Source: Xanthobacteraceae bacterium
GTDB taxonomy: Bacteria; Pseudomonadota; Alphaproteobacteria; Rhizobiales; Xanthobacteraceae
Reading direction: 5' to 3'
Assembly (NCBI GenBank): GCA_023954195.1
Contig: JAMLIK010000001.1
Location: forward strand, 1,054,001-1,118,000
Length of the DNA: 64,000 bases
The position numbers and the translations under genes are program-made. Under the pieces are notes generated by a model, which had not been told where the DNA came from, ran no database searches, and was given only the letters and a program-made list of their open reading frames with translations. Position 1 is the first letter of the stretch; the number at the start of each line of letters is the position of its first letter. This document shows positions 1-8,461 of the stretch, piece after piece.

Positions 1-793
1 CGGCCAGTTCGACATAGGCGATGTCCTCCATGCGGACGAAGCCGCCATCCCGCGCCTTCACCGTCATCCGCTTGAACTCCTCGACGCTTTGCAGGTCGGT
101 GTTGGTGGAGACGTTGGAGATCGTGAAATAGCCCTTGGTCTGGCCGGCCGCGGCCTGGAAGTTGTTGGCGGCGATCGCGGCGGTGACCTCGGTGATGCTG
201 ACATTGCGGCCGGCCATCTTCACCGGATCGAGCCACAGCCGCATGGCGAAGGTCTGGCCGCCGAGAATATCGGCGGACGCCACGCCGTCGACGGTCGACA
301 GGATCGGCTGCACCACGCGCGTCAGGTAGTCGGAGATCGCCGAGCCCGACAGTTCATCGCTGGAGAAGCCGATATACATCACCGCCGTGGTTTCGCCGGT
401 GGATTTCAGGATCACCGGGTCGTTGGCTTCCTTCGGGATCAGGTACTTCACCGAATTGACCTTCGACAGTACCTCTGTCAGCGCCGCGTTCGGATCGAAG
501 TTGAGCTTGATGAAAACCTTGATCTGGCTCTGGCTCTGGATCGAGTTCGAGGTGATGTAGTCGACGCCGTCGGCCGAGGCCACCGCCTGCTCGATCGGCG
601 TGGTGATGAAGCCCTGCATCAGCTCCGGCGAGGCGCCGGGATAAGCGGTGGTGATGGTGATGACCGTGTTCGACAGCTTGGGATATTGCCGGATCGGCAG
701 CTTGAACGCGGCGGCGCCGCCGATCAGCAGGATCAGCAGGCTGACGACCACCGACAGGATCGGCCGCTTGATGAAGATATCGGTGAATGCCAT
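1..793 (-). CDS. RND efflux permease (AcrB/MexF-like), C-terminus cut off by window edge
   Basis: This is the inner-membrane pump of a tripartite drug or solvent efflux system, driven by the proton gradient. Only the first 264 or so residues of an expected protein of about 1,030 are present. The N-terminus MAFTDIFIKRPILSVVV is the classic first cytoplasmic helix and TM1 of the family, and the following porter-domain segment contains the typical YPGASPELMQ and VDGVAS stretches. I chose ATG at 793 because GGAG lies 6 bases upstream; an in-frame ATG 12 bases earlier has no ribosome site. It follows the adaptor gene by 98 bases in a leftward operon headed by a TetR repressor. The family is certain; the substrate cannot be told. 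Confidence 0.93.
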   Translation of the reverse strand, partial: MAFTDIFIKRPILSVVVSLLILLIGGAAAFKLPIRQYPKLSNTVITITTAYPGASPELMQGFITTPIEQAVASADGVDYITSNSIQSQSQIKVFIKLNFDPNAALTEVLSKVNSVKYLIPKEANDPVILKSTGETTAVMYIGFSSDELSGSAISDYLTRVVQPILSTVDGVASADILGGQTFAMRLWLDPVKMAGRNVSITEVTAAIAANNFQAAAGQTKGYFTISNVSTNTDLQSVEEFKRMTVKARDGGFVRMEDIAYVELA

Positions 794-891
794 TGCGGGC
801 TCCATGGGCGGCCGGCGTCTGCTTGGACCCGACCGGACAACATTGGCTCAGATCGAGGCCGCGCGGCGGCCCCGGACACCGGTGGCGCGGC

Positions 892-2121
892 TCAGTGCCG
901 CGGCGGCGGGCTGATGATCGGCGGCAGCGGATCCTTCGAAATCTCCACGGCGGCGCCCGATTGCAGTCGCAACTGGCCGACGGCGACAACCTTGTCGCCC
1001 GCCTGCAAGCCCTGGGTGATCGCCACGCGGCCGTTGGCCCGCTCGCCGGTCCGCACGAAGGTCCGCTCGGCGGTCAGGCTGGTCTTGCCGTCGTCCGCCT
1101 TCTTTTCCTTGATGAGGTAGACGCTGTCGCCGTACAGTGTGAACTCGATCGCGGTTTCCGGAACGGTGACCACGGCGGGATTGTCCGGCAACACCACGGT
1201 GGTGGTGGCGAACATGCCCGGCTTCAGGATCTTTTCCGGATTGGCGATGGTCGCCTGCGCGCGGATGTTGCGGGTGTCGGTGGCGATCTGCGGCTCGATG
1301 GTGGTGATGGCGCCGTCGAAGGTCTTGCCCGGATAGGCGTCGACCGAGATGCGCACCACCTGCCCGACCGCCAGCCGGCCGCTGTCCTTCTCGGTCACGG
1401 TGAAGTTGGCGTACAGCTTCGACAGATCCGTCAGCGAGACGATCTGGGTGCCGGCGGTGAGGAACTGGCCGACCTCGACGTGACGGACGCCGAGCACGCC
1501 GTCGAACGGCGCCCGCACCAGTTTCTGCGAAATGATCGCCTCGGTCTTGGCGATGCCGGCATTGGCCTGATCGAAGGCGGCCTGCGCCTGATCGACGGTC
1601 GCTTGCGGCCCGAACTGGCGCACCGCCAGTTGCTTGGCGCGGTCGAGCGACAGTTCCGCCACCCTGGCCTGCGCCTTGTAGCTGGCGAGATCGCCCTGGT
1701 CCGGCTTGTCGAACAGTTGCACCAGCGGCTGCCCCTCGGTGACGTGGCTGCCGGCGGTGAACAGGACGTCGGTGACGCGGCCGGAGACATCCGAGGTGAC
1801 GTTGACCTGATGCACCGCGGCGAGTTCGCCGACCGTGCGCAGCGTGTTCGGAATCACCTCCAGCTTCGCCTCGGCGGCGCTGACCGTGATCGGCGGCGGC
1901 TTGTTGTTGGCGAAGAACTGCGCGATCATGTGGCTGCGGAAGGCGTTGAAGCCGACCACCCCGCCGACCAGGATCGCCAGCAGCACGCCGACGATGATGA
2001 ACCAGCGCAGGCGGCGGACCGGCTTCGCCGCGCGCGGCGGCTGGTCCGGCCCGCGCGACACGGCTTGATGATCGATCTTCTCGGCGTTGGCGGACATGTT
2101 GGTTTCCGTCGCAGGCGTCAT
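892..2121 (-). CDS. RND efflux periplasmic adaptor subunit (HlyD/MFP family)
   Basis: This membrane-fusion protein should link the inner-membrane pump to an outer-membrane channel. About 409 residues are encoded. A cytoplasmic N-terminus of some 45 residues is followed by one membrane anchor (LRWFIIVGVLLAILVGGVV). After it come the lipoyl-like half (GRVTDVLFTAGSHVTEGQPL), a coiled-coil hairpin rich in Ala/Gln, and the beta-barrel region (RAPFDGVLGVR). Translation could begin at GTG 2130, ATG 2121 or ATG 2097. I prefer 2121 because GAGGAAAG precedes it at a workable distance and because it lies one base beyond the stop of tetR, which implies coupling. The permease follows. No outer-membrane factor gene is visible, so a shared TolC-type channel is likely. 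Confidence 0.93.
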   Translation of the reverse strand: MTPATETNMSANAEKIDHQAVSRGPDQPPRAAKPVRRLRWFIIVGVLLAILVGGVVGFNAFRSHMIAQFFANNKPPPITVSAAEAKLEVIPNTLRTVGELAAVHQVNVTSDVSGRVTDVLFTAGSHVTEGQPLVQLFDKPDQGDLASYKAQARVAELSLDRAKQLAVRQFGPQATVDQAQAAFDQANAGIAKTEAIISQKLVRAPFDGVLGVRHVEVGQFLTAGTQIVSLTDLSKLYANFTVTEKDSGRLAVGQVVRISVDAYPGKTFDGAITTIEPQIATDTRNIRAQATIANPEKILKPGMFATTTVVLPDNPAVVTVPETAIEFTLYGDSVYLIKEKKADDGKTSLTAERTFVRTGERANGRVAITQGLQAGDKVVAVGQLRLQSGAAVEISKDPLPPIISPPPRH

Positions 2122-2122
2122 G

Positions 2123-2824
2123 TCATGCACTTTCCTCGGCTCGCCGCGGCGTCAGGTCCGCTGTCAGGTCGCGGTCCAGATGCGCGGCGATCGCTGTTTC
2201 GTTCAATCCGATTCCGCGAAGGATGAATTCGCAGACTTGCCGCTCCAATTGCGCGGCCTCCCCATAAGACAAACAATCCGCCGGCGGCAGCTTCGTCAGC
2301 ACCAGTTGCAGCACCGTATGATGCGCGAACCAGAACAGATTGACCGGCCGCGATCCGACATCGGAGGCATCTCCCGTCTCCACCGCCCGTTCGAGCGACG
2401 CGGTGAAGATGGGCCCGATGAGGTCCCCGATCTTCTCGTAAAGCACGCGCGCGAACTCGCCGTCATCGAGTTGGCTCGTAATCATCAGCCGCAACTGCTG
2501 GGCTTCCTCCTCGTCCGGTTCGTCCGAGGTCCGGAGAAAATGTTCGACCATGCAGCGGATCAGCACCACCAGCGTCTCGGTCGACGGCGTGCGCCCGCGC
2601 AATGTCGCCAGCTTCGGATCGGCCTCGCAGGCTTCCGCCAGAATCGCGGCGTAGAGCGCGGATTTAGTCGGAAAATGCTTGAACAGCAATGCTTCCGAAA
2701 TCGAGGCCGCCGCCGCGATGCTTTTGGTGGTGGTGCCGGCGAAACCGGTGCGCGCGAAGCACCGCTTCGCCGCCGACAGGATCAGCTCTCGCCGCAGGTC
2801 GCTGGTCATGCGAATGGTGCTCAT
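2123..2824 (-). CDS. TetR/AcrR-family transcriptional repressor of the RND operon
   Basis: This predicted repressor of 233 residues is the first gene of the efflux operon and probably controls it and itself. The N-terminal DNA-binding domain is typical: a helix LILSAAKRCFARTGFAG, then the helix-turn-helix TTTKSIAAAASISEALLFKH at about residues 29-48. The C-terminal half is a variable ligand domain. The ATG at 2824 lies about seven bases after a plausible -10 box, so the message may be leaderless; an earlier GTG at 2845 would fall inside the operator. The stop codon is separated by one base from the adaptor start. The inducing ligand is unknown. Confidence 0.9.
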   Translation of the reverse strand: MSTIRMTSDLRRELILSAAKRCFARTGFAGTTTKSIAAAASISEALLFKHFPTKSALYAAILAEACEADPKLATLRGRTPSTETLVVLIRCMVEHFLRTSDEPDEEEAQQLRLMITSQLDDGEFARVLYEKIGDLIGPIFTASLERAVETGDASDVGSRPVNLFWFAHHTVLQLVLTKLPPADCLSYGEAAQLERQVCEFILRGIGLNETAIAAHLDRDLTADLTPRRAEESA

Positions 2825-2829
2825 CCGAT

Positions 2830-2845
2830 GTGAGTAACTACTCAC
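2830..2845. promoter_or_regulatory. Palindromic operator, probable TetR binding site
   Basis: GTGAGTA-AC-TACTCAC is a perfect inverted repeat with 7-base arms and a 2-base centre. It covers the -10 box of the tetR-efflux promoter, the position expected for autorepression by the adjacent TetR protein. The match between this site and this repressor is inferred from position only. Confidence 0.6.
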
Positions 2846-2859
2846 TTATCATGTGTCAA
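2831..2859 (-). promoter_or_regulatory. Predicted sigma70 promoter of the tetR-RND operon
   Basis: Reading leftward, TTGACA (2859-2854) is a perfect -35 box. A 17-base spacer leads to TACTCA (2836-2831) as -10. The expected start of transcription falls at or next to the ATG at 2824, which has no Shine-Dalgarno sequence, suggesting a leaderless transcript. The -10 overlaps the palindrome at 2830-2845. Confidence 0.6.
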
Positions 2860-2963
2860 GCTTTTTGCTGCAACGCATCACAATTCCCGTCGCGCCGATC
2901 GGTTCCCGGCGGTTTCGCGGCTTCGGCAAAGCGGTATAGTGCTCGACATCAGCGAGAACCGGC

Positions 2964-4205
2964 ATGAACCATCTGGCGCGCGACCTCACGGCGAAAGATC
3001 TGGCGGCGGACTTCGACATCGAGAAGCTGACGCCGGAATTTTACGCCGACCCCTACCCGACCTATCGCGCGCTACGCGAATTCGCGCCGATGAAGCGGCT
3101 GCCGAACGGCGGCTATTTCCTGACCCGCTACGACGACCTGGTCACCGCCTACAAGACGACGCGGGCCTTCAGCTCGGACAAGAAACGGGAATTTTCGCCG
3201 AAATATGGCTCATCGCTGCTCTATGAGCACCACACCACCAGTCTGGTCTTCAACGATCCGCCGGCGCACACGCGGGTGCGCCGCCTGATCACCGGCGCGC
3301 TGTCGCCGCGCGCCATCGTCGGCATGGAGCCCGGCCTGATCGCGCTGGTGGACCGCCTGCTCGACGCCATGCAAGCCAACGGACCACGGGCGGAGTTGAT
3401 CGAGGATTTCGCCGCCGCGATTCCGGTGGAGGTGATCGGCAACCTGCTCGACGTGCCCCACGACGAACGCGGCCCCCTGCGCGACTGGTCGCTGGCGATC
3501 CTCGGCGCGCTGGAGCCGGTGATCGGCGCCGAGGTCTTCAAGCGCGGCAACGACGCGGTCCGCGATTTCCTCGCCTACCTCGAAACCCTGGTGGCGCGTC
3601 GGCGCGCCAGTCCCGGCAACCCGGATCACGACGTGCTGACGCGGTTGATCCAGGGCGAGTCCGACGGCGAGCGGCTGACCGCGAAGGAACTGCTGCACAA
3701 CTGCGTCTTCCTGCTCAACGCCGGCCACGAGACCACCACCAACCTGATCGGCAACGGGCTGGTGGCGCTGTCCGATCATCCCGACCAGAAAGCGCGCCTG
3801 ATCGCACAGCCCGAACTGATTAAAACCGCGGTCGAGGAAATCCTGCGCTATGAGAGTTCCAACCAGCTCGGCAACCGCATCACCACCGAGACCGTCGAAC
3901 TCGGCGGCGTGACCCTGCCGCCGCTGACCTCGGTGACGCTGTGCATCGGCGCGGCCAACCGCGACCCCGCGCACTTTCCCGATCCCGAGCGTTTCGACAT
4001 CGCGCGTGCGCCGAACCGCCACCTCGCCTTCGGCACCGGCATCCATCAATGCGCCGGCATGGCGCTGGCGCGGCTGGAGGGGGCCGTCGCCATCTCGCGC
4101 TTCCTGGCGCGCTTCCCGCGCTATGAACTGGCGGGAGCGCCGGCGCGCGGCGGCCGCGCCCGCTTTCGCGGCTTCACCAGCGTGCCGTGTCTCCTTGGCG
4201 CGTGA
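2964..4205 (+). CDS. Cytochrome P450 monooxygenase
   Basis: This soluble bacterial P450 of 413 residues would insert oxygen into an unknown substrate using electrons from a ferredoxin and its reductase. All hallmark motifs are present: the I-helix GHETTTN (about residue 256), the K-helix EEILRYES (ExxR, about 293) and the heme loop FGTGIHQCAGMALARLE with the Cys ligand at about 357. The ATG at 2964 gives the usual length for the class. There is no ferredoxin gene beside it. The nearest candidate reductase is the FAD protein at 9571-10791. The 138-base gap upstream separates it from the divergent tetR operon. The CYP family and substrate cannot be assigned by eye. Confidence 0.95.
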   Translation: MNHLARDLTAKDLAADFDIEKLTPEFYADPYPTYRALREFAPMKRLPNGGYFLTRYDDLVTAYKTTRAFSSDKKREFSPKYGSSLLYEHHTTSLVFNDPPAHTRVRRLITGALSPRAIVGMEPGLIALVDRLLDAMQANGPRAELIEDFAAAIPVEVIGNLLDVPHDERGPLRDWSLAILGALEPVIGAEVFKRGNDAVRDFLAYLETLVARRRASPGNPDHDVLTRLIQGESDGERLTAKELLHNCVFLLNAGHETTTNLIGNGLVALSDHPDQKARLIAQPELIKTAVEEILRYESSNQLGNRITTETVELGGVTLPPLTSVTLCIGAANRDPAHFPDPERFDIARAPNRHLAFGTGIHQCAGMALARLEGAVAISRFLARFPRYELAGAPARGGRARFRGFTSVPCLLGA

Positions 4206-4237
4206 TCGTTCCGGTATGCCAATCGGCCCGCTGCTTG

Positions 4238-4314
4238 CGTCATTGCGAGCGCAGCGAGGCAATCCAGCTCTTGCCTCGTGGCCTGTGGGTTGCTTCGCTG
4301 CGCTCGCAATGACG
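4238..4314. repeat. Palindromic intergenic repeat, family A copy 1
   Basis: A long imperfect dyad begins CGTCATTGCGAGCGCAGCGA and ends with its reverse complement, followed inward by CAATCCA-type sequence. Related copies lie at 20327-20410 and 31154-31237. It sits between P450 and the exporter gene and could fold as a hairpin in RNA. I regard it as a REP-like element of this bacterial group. Confidence 0.8.
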
Positions 4315-4354
4315 GCTGACGACGACTAACGACTGAAGACGGCCGCAACCGGAC

Positions 4355-5119
4355 GTGATCGTGCCCTCCCTCATCCCCGACCCGTTGTTCTACGCGGTGG
4401 CTATCCCGGCGGTGCTGCTGCTCGGCCTGTCGAAGGGCGGATTCGCCGGGCTCGGCACCGCGGCGACGCCGCTGGTCGCGCTCTATCTGCCGCCGCTGGA
4501 GGCCGCCGCGCTGATCCTGCCGGTGCTGATTACGCAGGATCTGATCTCGCTCTACGTTTATCGCCGCGATTGGGACGCCGCCAACCTGAAGATCATGCTG
4601 CCGGGGGCCGCGGCCGGCATGGCGCTGGCATGGCTGACGGCGTCCCGCGTCTCCGACGACACCATCCGCGTCATCGTCGGCCTGGTCGGGGTGGCCTTCG
4701 TCGCCAACATGTGGCTGCAACGCAAGGCGGCGGCGAAGGCCGGCCGCGTCGGCAGCGGGGTGTTCTGGGGCGCGGTGTCCGGCTTCACCTCGTTCATGAT
4801 GCAGGGCGGCGGCCCGCCGTTCCAGGTTTATGTGCTGCCGCAACGACTGCCGAAGCTGACGCTGGTCGGCACCACCACGATCTTCTTCGCCGTCATCAAC
4901 GCGCTGAAGATCGGGCCGTACTTCGCGCTCGGCCAGTTCACGTCCGCCAACTTCGTCACCTCGCTGGCGCTGCTTCCCGTCGCGGTCGCCGCCAACCTCG
5001 CCGGCGTCTGGCTGGTGCGCAAGACGCCGACCGGACTGTTCTACCGGATCGCCTATGTGCTGCTGTTCGTCATCTCCGCCGCGCTGTTGTGGCAGGGCGC
5101 GCGGGGCGTGGCGCAATAG
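4355..5119 (+). CDS. TauE/SafE-family membrane transporter
   Basis: This integral membrane protein of about 254 residues belongs to the sulfite/organosulfonate exporter family (TauE/SafE, DUF81). Two repeated halves of hydrophobic helices are visible. Each begins with the family pattern: the first has LLGLSKGGFAGLGTAATPLVALYL near residue 20 (quoted in two overlapping parts as LLGLSKGGFAG and LGTAATPLVALYL), and the second has GAVSGFTSFMMQGGGPP near 140. The start is GTG at 4355, with another in-frame GTG at 4361; neither has a strong ribosome site. The substrate is unknown, because members carry sulfite, sulfoacetate or other small anions. It ends 59 bases before a convergent gene. Confidence 0.88.
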   Translation: MIVPSLIPDPLFYAVAIPAVLLLGLSKGGFAGLGTAATPLVALYLPPLEAAALILPVLITQDLISLYVYRRDWDAANLKIMLPGAAAGMALAWLTASRVSDDTIRVIVGLVGVAFVANMWLQRKAAAKAGRVGSGVFWGAVSGFTSFMMQGGGPPFQVYVLPQRLPKLTLVGTTTIFFAVINALKIGPYFALGQFTSANFVTSLALLPVAVAANLAGVWLVRKTPTGLFYRIAYVLLFVISAALLWQGARGVAQ

Positions 5120-5178
5120 GATTCGCGTTGTCTGTGAGATTGCACCCCGACCATCGCGCGGGGACGACGCTGAGGTTG

Positions 5179-6015
5179 TTATCGCCCCGGCGGCTGAAGC
5201 AAGATCGTCGGCACGCCGTGGGTGCCGCTGCGCACGGTGGCCACAAAAGTGCCGGGCTTGCGGCCGGCGCGCGGCTCCGACACCTCGATCCCGGCGGCCT
5301 GCATCCGCGCCCGCGCCCGCGCGATATCGTCGACACGAAAGCTCAGGCCCCACAGCCGGTCGCGTCCGTCGCTGTAATCCTTGCCCGCGCGCTTCACCGT
5401 CTCGACGATCAGATCGCCACAGCGGAAGAACATCAGGTGACCCCAGTCGGCATGCGATCGATCGAGCCGCATGTCGAGCCGGAGCCGCGCGCCGTAGAGC
5501 GCCGCGGCGCGCTCGGGATCGGCGGTCTCGACCACGACGTGATCGAGCCCCGTCACCGGCGCGTCGGCATTCACGACGGAGGCCGGGCGCGAAGCGTTCA
5601 TGTCGAGAAAGAACAGCCGCACGCCGTGCGCCGCGTCGGTCGCGGCGCGGGTACGCTTCCACGCGAGCCGCGCGCCGTCGAGCAGGTTGCGGCTGCCGCC
5701 GTCGCCGACCGCCTCCGGCCTCAAGCCAAGCCGGTCCAGCCGCCGGTGCCAGTTCGCGATGTCCTCGACGCGAAAACACAAACTCGCCAGCCCCTCGCCG
5801 TTCGCCTCCAAGGCGGCGCGGATATGATCGCCGGCCGCGCCCGGCGCACCCGCCAGCAACTCCACCGACATGTTGTCGAGCGTGAACAGCACCGAGGCGG
5901 AAGCCTCGTCCGCGCTCCGCCACGCCACCGCGCGGCCGAGCAGCGCGCCATAGGCGGCAGCCGCCGCCTCGATGTCGCGCACCAGAATGACGACGTGATC
6001 GAGACCGGTAATCAT
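5179..6015 (-). CDS. VOC (glyoxalase/dioxygenase fold) protein with two tandem domains
   Basis: This 278-residue protein has two vicinal-oxygen-chelate halves. The first begins ITGLDHVVILVRDIEAA at the N-terminus. The second begins VTGLDHVVVETADPERAAAL near residue 145, so the gene looks like an internal duplication. Such proteins bind a divalent metal through His/Glu and act as dioxygenases, glyoxalases, epimerases or resistance proteins; which applies here is unknown. The ATG overlaps the TGA of the enolase-like gene (ATGA), so the two are translationally coupled. It is the last gene of a three-gene leftward unit and should act in the same unknown pathway. Confidence 0.85.
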   Translation of the reverse strand: MITGLDHVVILVRDIEAAAAAYGALLGRAVAWRSADEASASVLFTLDNMSVELLAGAPGAAGDHIRAALEANGEGLASLCFRVEDIANWHRRLDRLGLRPEAVGDGGSRNLLDGARLAWKRTRAATDAAHGVRLFFLDMNASRPASVVNADAPVTGLDHVVVETADPERAAALYGARLRLDMRLDRSHADWGHLMFFRCGDLIVETVKRAGKDYSDGRDRLWGLSFRVDDIARARARMQAAGIEVSEPRAGRKPGTFVATVRSGTHGVPTILLQPPGR

Positions 6016-7319
6016 GCCCGCGTTCCTTCAGACCGGTGGCAAAAGCCGAGCGCGCCGCGCCCGGCGAACACCGCGTCACTTCCCAGCATTTCCTCGATGC
6101 GCAGGCAAGCGTTCCACTTCGCCATCCGCTCCGAGCGCGAGAACGAGCCGACCTTGAGCTGGCCCGCGTCCCAGCCGACCGCGAGATCGACGATGGTGGT
6201 GTCCTCGGTCTCGCCCGAGCGCGCCGAGACGATGGTGCCGAGGCCCAAAGCCTTGCCGGCCTCCAGCGCGGCGCGGGTTTCGGTCACGGTGCCGGCCTGA
6301 TTGGGCTTGATGAGCACCGCCGTCGCGGCCTCGTCGGCGGCGGCCTTTTGGACGCGCGCGGCGTTGGTGACGAGGAAATCGTCGCCGATCACCTGGCAGC
6401 GATCGCCGTGGGCGCGGGTAAAGGCGACAAACCCCTCCGCGTCGTCCTCCGCCACCGGGTCCTCGATGGAAATGATCGGGTAAGCCGCGCACCAGCGGCC
6501 AAGCATGTCGATCATCGCGCCCGTGTCCAGCTTGCGGTTGTCGAGCGCCAGCGTGTAGCTGCCGCCGTGGCCGAACTCCGAGGCGGCGACGTCGAGCGAG
6601 ATCGCGACGTCGCCGCCGCCGGCAAAGCCGGCCTTGCGGATCGCCGCCACCAGCGTGTCGAGCGCCTCCTCGTTGCTGCGGAACGCCGGCCAGTAGCCGC
6701 CCTCGTCGGCGACGCCTTGCAGCTTGCCGGCCTGCTTCATGATCGCGCCCGCCGCGAGATAGACCTCGGCGGTCCATTCCAGCGCCTGGGCGAAGGAGGC
6801 CGCGCCGGGACACATCACCATGAAATCCTGAATATCGACGCGCCGCGCGGCGTGCGCGCCGCCGCCGAAGATCTGGATCTCCGGCAACGGGATCCGCACC
6901 TTGCGCCCCTGCGCCAGATGCCGCCACAGCGGCGCGCCGCGCGCGGCGGCGGCGGCATGCAACACCGCCATCGAGGTGGCGACGATGGCGTTGCCGCCGA
7001 GCCGGCTCTTGTTGGCGGTGCCGTCGCGCGCGATCATGGCGCCATCGACCGCCGCCTGATCGGCCACGTCCATCCCCGCCAGCGCCGCCGCGATCTCGCC
7101 GTTGACGGCGCCGACCGCGCGGCCGACGTCGTAGCCGCCAAGCCGCGCGCCACCGTCGCGCAAATCCACCGCCTCACCGCTGCCCATCGACGCGCCGGCG
7201 GGCGCGATGGCGCGACCGAACGCGCCGCCCTTCAACGTGACATCGACCTCGACGGTCGGGCGGCCGCGCGAGTCCCACACCCGTCGTCCCCTGACGTTCG
7301 CAATCCGCGCATCGCTCAT
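6012..7319 (-). CDS. Enolase-superfamily protein, divergent enolase paralogue
   Basis: This 435-residue protein is clearly enolase-like. It keeps SRGRPTVEV at the N-terminus, the mobile loop GASMGSGEA, GGAHAARRVDIQDFM, DEGGYWPAF, the metal ligands in SLDVAASEF, SIEDP and VIGDDFLVTN, and the catalytic Lys in LIKPNQAGTVTET. It departs from ordinary enolase at the sequence normally SHRSGETED, which here reads SARSGETED, so the conserved His is Ala. That and the surroundings (kinases, VOC protein) argue against a plain glycolytic role and for a related 2-phospho-acid dehydratase or synthase. It overlaps both neighbours by four bases (ATGA), a strongly coupled operon. The specific reaction is unknown. 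Confidence 0.85.
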   Translation of the reverse strand: MSDARIANVRGRRVWDSRGRPTVEVDVTLKGGAFGRAIAPAGASMGSGEAVDLRDGGARLGGYDVGRAVGAVNGEIAAALAGMDVADQAAVDGAMIARDGTANKSRLGGNAIVATSMAVLHAAAAARGAPLWRHLAQGRKVRIPLPEIQIFGGGAHAARRVDIQDFMVMCPGAASFAQALEWTAEVYLAAGAIMKQAGKLQGVADEGGYWPAFRSNEEALDTLVAAIRKAGFAGGGDVAISLDVAASEFGHGGSYTLALDNRKLDTGAMIDMLGRWCAAYPIISIEDPVAEDDAEGFVAFTRAHGDRCQVIGDDFLVTNAARVQKAAADEAATAVLIKPNQAGTVTETRAALEAGKALGLGTIVSARSGETEDTTIVDLAVGWDAGQLKVGSFSRSERMAKWNACLRIEEMLGSDAVFAGRGALGFCHRSEGTRA

Positions 7320-8344
7320 TCGGCAAGCTCCAAAGCCCATGCGTCCCGCACCTCGGCCAATCGCTGTGGCGGCATCGCGATCAGCGGCGTCGCGACGCGG
7401 CGCACCCGCGCCTTGGCGGTCTCGTCGGTGACGTATTCCACCGGCGACTTGCCGTCGATGCGCGCCAGGAACAGCGCCGGCAACAGGTGCGCGGCGCGCT
7501 GCTCCAGCGCCGCCGCCGGCTCCCACGTCACGCGCGCCAGATAAGCTTCCGCCAGCGCGTCGAAGCAGCCGAGGAAGCCGGCGCGGGCGCGAGGCGTCCA
7601 CAGGCATTTCAGCAGCATGTGGTTGAGGCAGAAGGCGAGATCGAACGCCGGATCGCCGTACCAGGCGCATTCGGCGTCGAGCAGCACCGGCCCGCTCGGG
7701 CCGACAAGAATGTTCTTCGGGCTGACGTCGCCATGCACCAGCGCCACCTTTGTCGCCAGCGTTTTTCGCGACAGCGCCATTAGCGCTCCCGCGAGGGAAG
7801 GATGCGCCGGCGCGGTGGCTTCGAGATAGGGCTCCAGCCGGATCGCGTGAAACAGCGCGTCGTTGGCGAAGCGTTGCGCCGCCTCGTCCGAATGCGCGGT
7901 GGCGGCGTGGATGGTCGCGATGGTCGCTCCCACGCGCGTGGCGAAAGCGGGATCGGCGCGTCCGGCGGCAAGCTCCGCCTTCCAGACCGGATGATGCGCG
8001 GGATCGAGATAGCTCATCGCGAAAGCGCCGAGGCGCGCGTCGTGCGCCAGCACCTGCGGCACCGCGCCGGGAACCACGCGCGCCGCCGCGCGCAGCCAAT
8101 CGACCTCGCTGACGTTGCGGCTGACCGGCACCCGCCAGTCCCGCGCCACGCGCAATTTTTGCAACGCGCGCTTCACCGCGAAGGTGCGATCCCCCGCCTG
8201 AACCTTCCAGATATCGGAGGCCACGCCGCCGGTGAGCGGCTCAAGGCGCAGGCTGGCGCCGGCCGGCACCAGATTGGCCTCGCGCAAAAATCCGACGATT
8301 TCGGGCGCGACTTCATTGGCTGTTGCGGGCGGGGTCGGCGTCAA
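7316..8344 (-). CDS. APH/choline-kinase-fold phosphotransferase
   Basis: This kinase-like protein of about 342 residues has the aminoglycoside phosphotransferase family signature ALVHGDVSPKNILV (Brenner motif with catalytic Asp and Asn) followed by VLLDAECAWYGDPAFDLA, the metal-binding DxE region. An N-terminal nucleotide lobe contains GGVASDIWKV and FAVKRALQKL. No in-frame ATG is suitable near the start. I chose TTG at 8344 because AGGAG lies 7 bases upstream. It is the first gene of the leftward unit and overlaps the enolase-like gene by ATGA. The context suggests it phosphorylates a small hydroxylated metabolite that the enolase-like enzyme then uses, which is inference; it is unlikely to be a drug resistance gene. 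Confidence 0.85.
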   Translation of the reverse strand: MTPTPPATANEVAPEIVGFLREANLVPAGASLRLEPLTGGVASDIWKVQAGDRTFAVKRALQKLRVARDWRVPVSRNVSEVDWLRAAARVVPGAVPQVLAHDARLGAFAMSYLDPAHHPVWKAELAAGRADPAFATRVGATIATIHAATAHSDEAAQRFANDALFHAIRLEPYLEATAPAHPSLAGALMALSRKTLATKVALVHGDVSPKNILVGPSGPVLLDAECAWYGDPAFDLAFCLNHMLLKCLWTPRARAGFLGCFDALAEAYLARVTWEPAAALEQRAAHLLPALFLARIDGKSPVEYVTDETAKARVRRVATPLIAMPPQRLAEVRDAWALELAE

Positions 8345-8461
8345 GAAACGGCTCCTGTGCCGCGAGTTGTCGCAGAACGGCGGCGCGACCGCAACCTTCC
8401 GGGAACGCCGCAATGATGCGACAGTTATCATGCAAGGTCGCGCCAAACCGAGGGTCCAGCG

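Noticed and set aside
4121-6079. A 652-codon reverse open frame spanning the TauE and VOC genes
   Set aside because: It is Arg/Gly/Ala-rich with no domain pattern, lies antisense to one real gene and in another frame of a second, and has no ribosome site. Long shadow frames are expected in GC-rich DNA.
7316-8344. APH-fold protein as an aminoglycoside resistance enzyme
   Set aside because: It is translationally coupled to metabolic genes and resembles small-metabolite kinases of the same fold as much as resistance enzymes.
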